This document shows positions 1 through 8,386 of a DNA stretch of 64,000 nucleotides, in pieces. The number at the start of each line of letters is the position of its first letter. Position 1 is the stretch's first letter. Where the stretch lies: positions 1 to 64,000 of the forward strand of contig JALWOP010000180.1 of NCBI GenBank assembly GCA_027083445.1, in the 5' to 3' direction. This stretch comes from Planctomycetota bacterium. Its GTDB lineage: Bacteria > Planctomycetota > UBA1135 > GCA-002686595. Made by a program: the position numbers and the translations under genes. Below the pieces are notes generated by a model. The model saw nothing but the letters and a program-made list of their open reading frames with translations. It was not told the origin of the DNA and did not search any database.

Positions 1-990
1 CGGCCACCCTCCTGGGCCCGAGGAGGACACCTCCAGACCCTTCTGGGGGCTGGATTGCCCATCCGCAGACCTCGCCCCGGGCGGCACTCGGGCTACACCC
101 CCCTCGCCATTCCCCTCCGGGACGGCGGCGCCCTGGGGGCCTGGTACGCACCGGGCAGGCGCAGCCCCCTGGTCCTCCTTTGGCATGGACTGGGCGGGAG
201 CACCGCGGCGCCCTGTATGCGCATCGCCGCCGAGACCGGTCGCTCCCTGGGGCATGGCGTGCTCGCCATCAACCATCGCGGCTGCGCCTCCTTCGGCAAG
301 GCCCTCGGGGAGAGAACCGAACGCCCCTACATGACCGGCAACATCGCCGACCTGGACGACACCCTCACCTGGGTACGCAAGCGGTACGCCCCGCGCTCGA
401 TCCTCATGGTCGGCTTCTCGATTTCCGGCAACACGCTCCTACGCTGGCTGGGCGACGGGCCGGTGGCGGGCGACGGCAACCTGTGTGCCCTGGCGGTCAA
501 CCCAGTCATCGATCTCGAAACGACCTCGCGCCACCTCCAGCGGTGGCCCCAGCGGGCCTACGACCTGTGGATCCTTTCCCGTTGCAGGCGCTGGATCCCG
601 CGCTTCCCCCAGACCGGTGGACACAGCGTTCGGGTCTCTCCCCTCGCCAGCCTGCGGGAGTTCGACGCCCGCTACATCGCGCCCCTCTGGGGCTTTCCCA
701 GCCGCGATGCCTACTACGCCCAGGCATCCTCCGCTCCCTACCTGGAACGCATCCAGGTTCCCACAGCGATCCTAGCCAGTGCCGACGATCCGATCGCCAG
801 TTCCAGGATCCTGCTCTCCACTCCGCGTTCCGCGGCGGTCTCCCTGCACCTGCAAGCCCATGGGGGACACCTGGGGTATCTCGATGCCGGCCGCCGTAGC
901 GGAACACTCCGTCGCTGGCTGGGGGAGGCTCTGAAGCACTACTTCACAAGCGCCACGCAAGACTCGAGATCCACCCCATGCGCACTCTGA
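1..990 (+). CDS. YheT-type alpha/beta hydrolase (5' end outside window)
   Basis: A serine hydrolase of the YheT/EMB8 alpha/beta family. The reading frame is open to the first base and its first residues include GGHLQTLLG, the conserved GHLQT block found near the N-terminus of this family, so the gene starts upstream of the window; the TTG at 55 is therefore not the real start. The nucleophile elbow is GFSISGN, the acid is likely the Asp in ASADDP and the base the His in HGGHLGYLD. The oxyanion region HGLGGS is also present. Its 3' end overlaps the next gene by 13 bases, which suggests co-transcription. The substrate is unknown; family members include short-chain ester hydrolases. Confidence 0.85.
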   Translation, partial: RPPSWARGGHLQTLLGAGLPIRRPRPGRHSGYTPLAIPLRDGGALGAWYAPGRRSPLVLLWHGLGGSTAAPCMRIAAETGRSLGHGVLAINHRGCASFGKALGERTERPYMTGNIADLDDTLTWVRKRYAPRSILMVGFSISGNTLLRWLGDGPVAGDGNLCALAVNPVIDLETTSRHLQRWPQRAYDLWILSRCRRWIPRFPQTGGHSVRVSPLASLREFDARYIAPLWGFPSRDAYYAQASSAPYLERIQVPTAILASADDPIASSRILLSTPRSAAVSLHLQAHGGHLGYLDAGRRSGTLRRWLGEALKHYFTSATQDSRSTPCAL

Positions 991-2381
991 TCCTGTACGT
1001 CAAACCCCACGTTCAAGAAGACCCCCTGGCCATGATCCTGGGCATCGGCTTCCTGGGCGCGATGTTCGAGCGCCATGGCCTGCCGGTCGAGCTACTCGAT
1101 GAGCGCCTGGCGAGCGATGCGGACGTGCGTGAGGCCATCCAGCGCAACGATCTCATAGGGTTCAGCGCCCTGACACCCAACGTGCGCCGTGCGATCGCCT
1201 GGGCGAAGTACGCCAAGCAGCAGGGCAAGATCACTGTCGTCGGCGGCCCGCACGCATCCGTCGATCCCGGAGTCTTCAGCGACACCGGCTGGTTCGACTA
1301 TGTCATTCGTGGCGAAGGCGACTTTTCCTTCCCCATGCTCGTCGAGGCCCTGCGCGAGGACGATGACGACGCGCTCCAAGCGGTGCCTGGACTCTATGCC
1401 CTGCGCGAGGGATCTCCCTGGATCGACAACCCGGCTCCTTCCCTGATCAAGAAGCTCGACGAGTTGCCCCTCCCCGCTCGGCACCTCCTGCCGATGCAGG
1501 CCTACTTCGAGAACAACCCCGAGCGACTGCTCTACGTCTTCTCGACCCGCGGCTGCCCTTTCAAGTGCATCTTCTGCCAAAAGGAACTCACCGGACGCGG
1601 GTTTCGGGTGCGCTCGACCGAGTCGATCGTCGATGAGCTCGAGTTTCTCATCCGCACCTACGACCCGGGCATCATCGCTTTCGTCGATGAGATCCTGACT
1701 CTGCGCAAAAAGCGCATCCACGAGATGTGCGCCGAGATCCTGCGCCGTGGTCTCAAGTTCGAGTGGATCGCCAACACGCGCGCCGACTGTGTCGACTATC
1801 CCCTTCTCAAGCACATGCATCGCGCCGGCTGCAGGCGCATCTACTACGGCTGGGAGTCCGGTTCGCAACGCATGCTCGATGTGCTCAAGAAGGATCTCAC
1901 GCCCGAGGTGATCGTGCACGCCGCGCGCATGACCCGCCGAGCTGGGATCTGGGCCAAGGTCTACATCATCGTCGGCTCACCGGGAGAGACCCGCAGGGAT
2001 GTAGCCGAGACCGAAAAGGTCCTGCGGATGGCCGGCCCGGACCTGATCCGCATCTCGGTCTTCAATCCATTGATCGGCACCGAGAGCTGGGACGCCTATC
2101 AGGCCAACATCGATGTCGCCGATCTCTCGGAGAACTACGTCTCCTCCAACCGCTCGGCCTACACCCACGAGAACTTCACCCAGGTCGAGCTCGAGGAGCT
2201 GCGCAAGGAGATGGTGCGACGCTACGAGCGCTGGTACTACGCCATGCCCCAGCGGCTGCGGCGCAGCTGGGAGCGCGCGCTCTACTACCTGGAAAACCCG
2301 GTTCTCGGGCGCAAGCGCCTGGGACGCGCCCTGGGCATCGTCCCCGCGCCGGCTCCCAGGATCGTTACCCATCACCACTGA
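978..2381 (+). CDS. Cobalamin-binding radical SAM protein
   Basis: A 467-residue class B radical SAM enzyme. Residues 1-130 look like a B12-binding Rossmann fold, including the GGPHASVDP block typical of this group. The radical SAM core follows, with the 4Fe-4S cysteines in GCPFKCIFC at about 193, 197 and 200. Members of this class often methylate unactivated carbon or phosphorus or carry out ring rearrangements in lipid, antibiotic or pigment pathways; nothing in the sequence fixes the substrate here. It overlaps the upstream hydrolase by 13 bases, and its TGA overlaps the ATG of the following acetyltransferase by one base, so the three are probably an operon acting on one product. Confidence 0.88.
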   Translation: MRTLILYVKPHVQEDPLAMILGIGFLGAMFERHGLPVELLDERLASDADVREAIQRNDLIGFSALTPNVRRAIAWAKYAKQQGKITVVGGPHASVDPGVFSDTGWFDYVIRGEGDFSFPMLVEALREDDDDALQAVPGLYALREGSPWIDNPAPSLIKKLDELPLPARHLLPMQAYFENNPERLLYVFSTRGCPFKCIFCQKELTGRGFRVRSTESIVDELEFLIRTYDPGIIAFVDEILTLRKKRIHEMCAEILRRGLKFEWIANTRADCVDYPLLKHMHRAGCRRIYYGWESGSQRMLDVLKKDLTPEVIVHAARMTRRAGIWAKVYIIVGSPGETRRDVAETEKVLRMAGPDLIRISVFNPLIGTESWDAYQANIDVADLSENYVSSNRSAYTHENFTQVELEELRKEMVRRYERWYYAMPQRLRRSWERALYYLENPVLGRKRLGRALGIVPAPAPRIVTHHH

Positions 2382-3550
2382 TGTCCCCGGCTCCGATCGC
2401 CATGGCCTCGCTTCCCTCCCCTACGCTCCCGCCCCTGCCCCACGCTCCCCCCGGCGGCCTGCCGGCCATGAGCGATGGGCTGGTGGCCAGTCATTCCACT
2501 CGCCAGGATCGAGCGGAACAGGGTCGCCTCTACGATCTCTGTTTCGGCATGCACGACGGCGAGCGCCTGCTCCCTTGGCGCTACGACCGCTGCCCTGCCG
2601 GAGCGACGATCGCCCCCATCGCCCGTGACGCCCGAGGTGCCTTGGTCGCGAGCTATGCCTGCTCACCCAGGCAGGTGCGTTTTCGCGGCGAGGACCCCGG
2701 CGAGTGCCGCGTGGGCCAGACCGGAGACGTGATGACCCACCCCGAGTTGCGCAGCCGCGGCGTCTTCAGCGCCCTGCATTGGCGCGCGATGAGCGATGCC
2801 CACGAGCGCGGCTGGGTTGCCGCCTGGGGTCTGCCCAACCGCTATTCGGGTCGTATCTTCTTCGGCAAGCTCGGCTGGAAGCTGGCCGGGCACATCGGCC
2901 AGTGGAACTTCGTCCTGGCTTCGACCTCCACCGCGCGTGCCATTCGCTTGCACAGCGGACGCCTGGCGATGTGGGGCACGCCCTGGGCCGCTTGGCGCGG
3001 AGCGCAGCGACGCTCGGCCTTGCGTGCCCGCGCAAGCGGTCTGCGCCGTGAGCCCTTGGCACGCTTCGACCCACAGGTCGACCGTCTCAGCGAAGCCGTG
3101 GAGCCACGCTTCGATTGGATGGTTCACCGGGACGCGGCCTATCTCAACTGGCGCTTTTTCGATGCACCCTCGGGCCGCTTCGAAGCCCTCGCCGTGCGGG
3201 ATGCGAGTGACCACCTGGTCGGCTATGCCGTCGTTCAGCGTCCCCTGGCGGGAGAGGTCGTTGGGATCGTTTCCGATCTCCTGGGTATCGACCCCGCCGC
3301 CGAAGGTGCCGCCCTCGATGGTGCCCTGGAGCTGCTTGCGGCGCGCGGGGCGTCGATCGCCCGCGCCTACGCCATGCGGGGCTCCCACTGGGCGAGACTC
3401 CTGGCCCAGGGCGGCTTCCGCAGCCCACGGGGCGAAAAGCCGGTTGGTGCCTACGCCTTGGAGGGTGACCACCCCCTCGCAGGGGCCACCCTCGATACAT
3501 CCCGCTGGTGGTTCACCGACGGCGATCGCGATGCGGAGTGCGTCCGCTGA
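2381..3550 (+). CDS. GNAT family N-acetyltransferase
   Basis: A roughly 389-residue protein of the large GNAT type (Acetyltransf_9-like N-terminal half). The acetyl-CoA binding region is near GDVMTHPELRSRGVFSALH, matching the usual V-x-T-x-P-x-x-R-x-x-G-x pattern. The chosen ATG overlaps the stop of the radical SAM gene by one base (TGATG), implying translational coupling. The first 29 residues are proline-rich and an ATG at 2468 is an equally credible start. The C-terminal third (from about residue 250) begins with the 'W.V.RDAAYLNWRFFD' pattern seen in GNAT proteins that act on large or polymer-linked substrates. The last 38 bases overlap the convergent sigma-factor fusion gene. Substrate unknown. 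Confidence 0.75.
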   Translation: MSPAPIAMASLPSPTLPPLPHAPPGGLPAMSDGLVASHSTRQDRAEQGRLYDLCFGMHDGERLLPWRYDRCPAGATIAPIARDARGALVASYACSPRQVRFRGEDPGECRVGQTGDVMTHPELRSRGVFSALHWRAMSDAHERGWVAAWGLPNRYSGRIFFGKLGWKLAGHIGQWNFVLASTSTARAIRLHSGRLAMWGTPWAAWRGAQRRSALRARASGLRREPLARFDPQVDRLSEAVEPRFDWMVHRDAAYLNWRFFDAPSGRFEALAVRDASDHLVGYAVVQRPLAGEVVGIVSDLLGIDPAAEGAALDGALELLAARGASIARAYAMRGSHWARLLAQGGFRSPRGEKPVGAYALEGDHPLAGATLDTSRWWFTDGDRDAECVR

Positions 3551-6179
3551 ATTCTTCCTCACCAGGCTGTGACGCCTCGGGTAGCACGAAACGTTGCTGG
3601 AGCCGGCCCCCGTCCTCGATGCGGTAGCTCTCGGAGCCGTGCGTCAGGAGCAACTCGACCTTCTGCTGGGGGAGATCGTGCAAGCGCAGGGTTCCAGGCC
3701 CGACCCGTTCGGCCTCCCAGAAAAGATCCCCATGGCTGGCACTCAGCGCCAGCTCGTCGTCCTCTGCACCATCGATGCGCAGAATCAGGTCTCGGCCGGG
3801 ATGCAGGACGAAGGCGCCCTGGTCCAGGAGAGTGGTCTGCGGTAGCCGGCGAGGAACGAACCCCCTGCCACGCAGCTCCAGCTCGAACGGCTCGGGACCA
3901 AGCCGCTTCAGCACGAAGCGGCCTCCGTCGCCACTGCGCGTCACCAGGCGCCCTTCCCCATCCCGAGCCACGACTTGCACGCCGAGCAGGAGGCGACCTT
4001 TCGTGTCGCGACAGAACGCGTCGAATCGCCCCACGGGGGAATCGAGGATTACTTGCCGCTCGAGCGTCTCCCCTGCCGCGGGAGCAAAGAGCGATAGCGT
4101 GCCCACGGCTCGACCGAGCGCATCGAGGGCGGCTACGTCGAGGCGCCCCGCGGGAAGCAGGCCTTCCAGGACGGCTCTCCCCTGTTCATCGCTCTTCACC
4201 TCCCAACCCGAGTCCGTGCCCGCGCGGATCTTCCAGGGACTCTCGCGCAGCGGACTGGGTTCACCCGGGGCGAAGAGAGCGTTTCCCTCCGATGCGGAGA
4301 GGTGCAGGGTGATCTCCGGGCAGGGGCGACCGTCGGTTCCCAGCACCGTCAGGATCAGGCGCCCCGCAGGTCGCAGCGTGGCGCTGGTGGCGTCGACGGG
4401 CAGACGCTGACTCTCCCAGCCGCTCCCTCCCACTTCGATCTCCCTTGTGCCCGCGGGGACCACCAGGGAGACCACACCATCCTCTCCACTGGCATTCCCC
4501 GGCAGCCCCTTCGGTAGACCTCGGGCCCGCAAGCCGGCCAGGGGCCTGCCCTCCGGATCGGTGACGCGCAGTTCCAGGAACCTGACGTCTTCTGGAAGGG
4601 GCAAGTCCCCCATGTCGAAGGAATCCCCCACTCCCAAGGGCCGGCAATGGCGCACCACGATCATGGGGGGAGAGGTAATCTGCACCCGCAGCGCAATCCG
4701 TTCGACCCCCAGCACCGGCGAGGTGAAGGAGAACTCTCCCTCCCCTCCGGTGTGGGTTGCAACCCGCACCATCTCGCCGGTGCGGCTCTCGAGCCGCGCC
4801 GATAGCGGCAGCTTGGCCAGGGACGAACCCATTCCCGTGAAGCGCCCTCGAATGAGGGGCATGGCGGCCACCTGGACCCGACCCGGAAGATCGGCGGAGC
4901 TGAAGTGCAGGTTGCGCCGGGCAGCGACGGGAACACCATCCAGGCTCAAGGGGAGAAATCCCTCCGGAATCCACAGATCGCCGGACCAGTCAGCCGCCAG
5001 CCCGTGGAAGTGGAAACGCCCCTCGGCATCCGTCCAGGCCCGAGCGTGGCGGCAGGTTCCCAGGGCTTTCTCAGCCGCCTCCGGGATCGGTTCCGGGTAG
5101 GGCCAGCGGTCGAAATCCAAGAGCAGCTTGATCCCCACCAGGGGCTCCCCACCCACCATGACCCGACCTCGCAGGTCGGAGCCATGGGGCACGACGATCG
5201 ACTCACCGGTGAGTTCCGTCGGCAATGCGACACGGGCCACGAAGGCGCTGGGGCGATCGACCCAGGCAACCAAGTCCCCCTCGAGACCCTCGAGGTCGAG
5301 TCTTCCCTGGGAGTCCGTCTTCCTCTCCGCTGCCGCCCCGGAGGCTTCGACGATGATGGTCGTGCAGTCCGCGAGGGGAGCTCCGTTCTCATCATTCAGG
5401 GTCACTTCGCGTCGCGTCGCGCTGGGCGATCGGACCATCCCCGTCGTCGCGGCGACGAAGGCCCGCTCCTGGGTACCGCCCTCTGCCTCCTCCCCCTCGA
5501 CGAGCGTCGGCGACAGGGCCAGGCGACGCGAATCCTGCGTCGTCAGCATGCGCGGTAAGAAAACGAGCAAGACAACCGCGACCGCGAGCGCGGCCGAGAG
5601 GATCAAGGGACGCAGCACCGGCAGCGTCCGCTTACCACCTCGGAGAAGTCCTCCAAGAGCCAGGCTCCAGGCCCGGCGCTCGCCCCACTCCTGGTCGAGA
5701 TCGCTGCGTAGCTGCTCGATCCCACGCTTGAGGCGCCAGCGCACCGTCCCCGCCGGTGTGGCCTGCCGGCGGGCGATCTCGGCGGCGCTGTGCCCCTCGT
5801 AGTAGCGCAACAGGAGCGTACTGCGGTAGGGCTCATCGAGACGCATCACCGCCTCCGCGAGCCGGCGTCCCGTGTCGATGCGCTCGATCATCGAGGCTGT
5901 CGAAGGCAGCTCATCGCGCCGAGCGACCTCCCGCTGGCGCCGAGCCCGCCGCCCCTCCCCGCGGGCGCGCATTCGCGCCAGCCGGTGGATGACTCCGGCC
6001 AACCAGGGGCGGGCGGGTCGCGAGGGGTCGGGAGGGCGCCGCAGGGCCGCGAGCCAGGTCTCCTGGACCAGATCGTCCGCCGCCGCCTCGCCGACCAGTC
6101 GCCACGCCAGAGCTCGCAACCACTCCTCGTGGACGAGCAGTCGCTCCAGGTCAGCCGAACAGAGGGGAGCGCTATCCAT
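3513..6179 (-). CDS. ECF sigma factor fused to membrane anchor and large exported region
   Basis: An 888-residue protein. Residues 10-80 form sigma70 region 2 (ADDLVQETW near 34-42) and residues 104-160 region 4, with a helix-turn-helix around 130-155. After a short basic stretch there is one hydrophobic membrane segment at about 188-208 (LILSAALAVAVVLLVFL). The remaining ~680 residues resemble strings of carboxypeptidase-regulatory-like / prealbumin-like beta-sandwich domains with repeated 'G-R...D-x-x-G-R-F' turns, expected outside the cytoplasm. The ATG at 6179 is preferred because the ECF domain starts directly after it; an upstream in-frame start would add 32 basic residues. No anti-sigma factor lies next to it. 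ECF factors with C-terminal extensions are known in planctomycetes; how this one is released or signals is unknown. Confidence 0.85.
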   Translation of the reverse strand: MDSAPLCSADLERLLVHEEWLRALAWRLVGEAAADDLVQETWLAALRRPPDPSRPARPWLAGVIHRLARMRARGEGRRARRQREVARRDELPSTASMIERIDTGRRLAEAVMRLDEPYRSTLLLRYYEGHSAAEIARRQATPAGTVRWRLKRGIEQLRSDLDQEWGERRAWSLALGGLLRGGKRTLPVLRPLILSAALAVAVVLLVFLPRMLTTQDSRRLALSPTLVEGEEAEGGTQERAFVAATTGMVRSPSATRREVTLNDENGAPLADCTTIIVEASGAAAERKTDSQGRLDLEGLEGDLVAWVDRPSAFVARVALPTELTGESIVVPHGSDLRGRVMVGGEPLVGIKLLLDFDRWPYPEPIPEAAEKALGTCRHARAWTDAEGRFHFHGLAADWSGDLWIPEGFLPLSLDGVPVAARRNLHFSSADLPGRVQVAAMPLIRGRFTGMGSSLAKLPLSARLESRTGEMVRVATHTGGEGEFSFTSPVLGVERIALRVQITSPPMIVVRHCRPLGVGDSFDMGDLPLPEDVRFLELRVTDPEGRPLAGLRARGLPKGLPGNASGEDGVVSLVVPAGTREIEVGGSGWESQRLPVDATSATLRPAGRLILTVLGTDGRPCPEITLHLSASEGNALFAPGEPSPLRESPWKIRAGTDSGWEVKSDEQGRAVLEGLLPAGRLDVAALDALGRAVGTLSLFAPAAGETLERQVILDSPVGRFDAFCRDTKGRLLLGVQVVARDGEGRLVTRSGDGGRFVLKRLGPEPFELELRGRGFVPRRLPQTTLLDQGAFVLHPGRDLILRIDGAEDDELALSASHGDLFWEAERVGPGTLRLHDLPQQKVELLLTHGSESYRIEDGGRLQQRFVLPEASQPGEEEFSGRTPHRDRRR

Positions 6180-6561
6180 GGGTAGGCTTTGCCGCAGGCG
6201 ACAGCGGCGTTGGTCCACCCTAGCCGCCTTTTCCGAAGTGGGGGCGAGCCGACCCGCCTGCCTGGGAGCCCCCAAGCGTTCGCGACCTCCGTCCCGAGCT
6301 GGGAATCGCAGCCTGGAAGCATCCCAGAAACCCCCGCCGGGGCCTCCAGGGGGGTAGGGTTGCCCAGGAGGGTCGCGGAATCTGCCGGGATCCTCTCAGA
6401 GCGTCGTTCAGGCTGAGCAAAGGGCTGAGCCCGAGGAACCCCCGACCCGCGCGCACCGTCCAAGTCAAATCGAGAATCCCGGCCCCCTCTATCCGGAGTG
6501 GGGCACGACCATGTTCCAGGACTGCACACCCTCCCGCGCAGTCCCTCCTCCCAGGAAAACC
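6180..6561. other. Intergenic region between divergent genes
   Basis: This 382-base gap separates the minus-strand sigma-factor fusion from the plus-strand protease and must contain both promoters. It is GC-rich. I see no convincing -35/-10 pairs, RNA gene, conserved open frame or long inverted repeat. An AGGA about six bases before the ATG at 6562 is the likely ribosome binding site for the protease. Confidence 0.4.
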
Positions 6562-8217
6562 ATGAACCGCCACTCTCTCTGCGCCCTCGGGGTGCTCCTT
6601 CTCCCTTCACTTGCCTTGGCGCAACGCACCCCCACCGACGGCCCCCCGACCCGCCCCTATCGCTTCGTCGAGATCCCGGGTGAGATGGAGCTGCGCGGCG
6701 TGCTGACCGCCCTGCCCCTGCAGCCCGAGGACGCCGCCCGCTACGGCCTGACCGAGCAAGAGCTCCAAGCCCACCGCGAAGCCGCCCAGCAGGCTTTGGC
6801 CGAGTATCCCCTGGTCGAGTACATCCCGGCCACGGACGAGACCCTGATCGAGGTCGGTGTCGGCAACGAACAGGCCGTGGCCGATGCCCTGATGGCGGGT
6901 GGTGACTTCCGCTACGTCACCCCCGATTGGATCGTCTACCCCCTGGCCAACTGCCCCAACGACACCAATTTCGGGAGCCAGTGGCACCACGACGCCGCCC
7001 ACATGAACTCCTGCAACGGGTGGGACTTCAACACCGGCGATCCGAACATCGTCGTCGCCCTCTGCGACACCGGGCTTCGGACCACCCACAGCGAATTCCA
7101 GCTCAACCGCAAGGAGGGCTACAATGCCGTCGACAAGAAGTGGGAGAGCCAGGGCGGGAACATCAACGATGTTCATGGGCACGGGACCTCCACCAGTGGA
7201 TGCGCCGCGGCCAACGGCAACAATGCCAACGGCGTGAGTGGCGTAGGCTGGAACCTCGGCCACCGCATGATGCGCGTCAGCAACCAGTCCAACGGCAGCT
7301 CCACGATCTCGACGCTGAACCATGCCGCGCGCACGGCCTCGGATGCGGGAGACCGGGTCGCCAACATCAGCTACAGCGGGGTCACCGATCCCTCGAACCA
7401 AACCACGGGTGCCTACTGCCGCGCCCAAGGGACCCTGGTCGTCTGGGCCGCGGGAAACTCGGGCCAGAAGCTGACCGGCAGCCGGGATGACGATTTGATC
7501 GTCGTCGTGGCCACCAACTTCAATGACACCAAGCCGAGCTGGTCGAACTGGGGCGGTTTCTGCGATCTTGCCGCACCGGGAGAGAGCGTCTACACGACGA
7601 CTGCGAGCAGCAACAACTCCTACGGCAGCGTCTCCGGAACGAGCTTCTCCGCCCCGCTGACCGCGGGCCTGATCGGCCTCATCTTCAGCATGGATCCCTC
7701 CCTGACCGCGGCCGAGGCCGAAAACTACCTGCGCGCGGGCTGTGACGACATCGGCTCCACCGGATTGGACACCACCTTCGGTTACGGCCGCATCGACGTG
7801 GGCCAGACCCTGGCCTTGATCCCCTCCTGCGGCGGCAGCAACTACTGCACCGCCCAAACCAACTCCAGCGGACTGGCAGCCCAGATGTCCTTCACCGGCA
7901 GCACGAGCGTTTCGCAGAACGACCTCGTCCTGGGCGCCGACCTCTGCGCGACGAACCAATTCGGCCTGTTCTTCTTCGGTGACAGCCAAGCGAACACCGC
8001 CAGCGGCGCCGGTACCCTCTGCGTCGGCGGCACCCTGCACCGCTTCGGCGTCCTGCAGACCGATGCCTTCGGCTCCGCTTTCATGCCCGTCGACCTGAAC
8101 GCCCTCCCCGGGGGAGCGGTCGTCAACCCCGGCGACGTGACCAACTTCTCCTTCTGGTTCCGCGACGGAAGTACCTGGAACTTCGCCGACGGCCTGTCGG
8201 TGACCTGGTGTAACTGA
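6562..8217 (+). CDS. Exported subtilisin-like (S8) protease with shared C-terminal domain
   Basis: A 551-residue secreted serine protease. The ATG at 6562 gives a clean signal peptide (hydrophobic core GVLLLPSLALA, cut near residue 20); upstream ATGs would bury it. Residues 30-125 look like an inhibitor/propeptide region. The catalytic triad is Asp169 (ALCDTGL), His207 (VHGHGTS) and Ser361 (GTSFSAP), with Asn299 (AAGNS) as the oxyanion residue. Residues 427-551, starting NYCTAQTNSSGL and ending in FWFRDG...SVTWCN, form the C-terminal domain repeated in four other exported proteins of this window. The pairs of cysteines suggest an oxidising location. It is divergent from the sigma-factor fusion, so control by that sigma factor is possible but unproven. 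Confidence 0.93.
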   Translation: MNRHSLCALGVLLLPSLALAQRTPTDGPPTRPYRFVEIPGEMELRGVLTALPLQPEDAARYGLTEQELQAHREAAQQALAEYPLVEYIPATDETLIEVGVGNEQAVADALMAGGDFRYVTPDWIVYPLANCPNDTNFGSQWHHDAAHMNSCNGWDFNTGDPNIVVALCDTGLRTTHSEFQLNRKEGYNAVDKKWESQGGNINDVHGHGTSTSGCAAANGNNANGVSGVGWNLGHRMMRVSNQSNGSSTISTLNHAARTASDAGDRVANISYSGVTDPSNQTTGAYCRAQGTLVVWAAGNSGQKLTGSRDDDLIVVVATNFNDTKPSWSNWGGFCDLAAPGESVYTTTASSNNSYGSVSGTSFSAPLTAGLIGLIFSMDPSLTAAEAENYLRAGCDDIGSTGLDTTFGYGRIDVGQTLALIPSCGGSNYCTAQTNSSGLAAQMSFTGSTSVSQNDLVLGADLCATNQFGLFFFGDSQANTASGAGTLCVGGTLHRFGVLQTDAFGSAFMPVDLNALPGGAVVNPGDVTNFSFWFRDGSTWNFADGLSVTWCN

Positions 8218-8233
8218 GCGACCCACGCCCCAG

Positions 8234-8295
8234 GGCGCGGCTCCCGCCGCGCCTGTAAGGCCCTAGCCGGGGGATCCCCTTGCGGATCTCCCGGC
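8234..8295 (+). terminator. Two strong hairpins after the S8 protease
   Basis: GGCGCGGC (8234-8241) pairs perfectly with GCCGCGCC (8246-8253) around a TCCC loop. A second stem, 8266-8277 with 8284-8295, has 12 pairs including one G-U. Neither is followed by a clear T run, so these are likely transcript-end or mRNA-stabilising structures, not classical intrinsic terminators. Confidence 0.5.
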
Positions 8296-8386
8296 GGTCT
8301 CGTTAATGGGAACTCAAGCTTGCGCTCCATCCTCCCGATCTTCTCCAGGCTATCCACCCCTCCTCCCCACCTGCCCCCTGCCGTCG

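Noticed and set aside
6607-8226. Long minus-strand open frame opposite the S8 protease
   Set aside because: It is the complement of a gene with a perfect protease triad; it is low-complexity (Gly/Val/Ala/Asp-rich) and results from high-GC codon bias.
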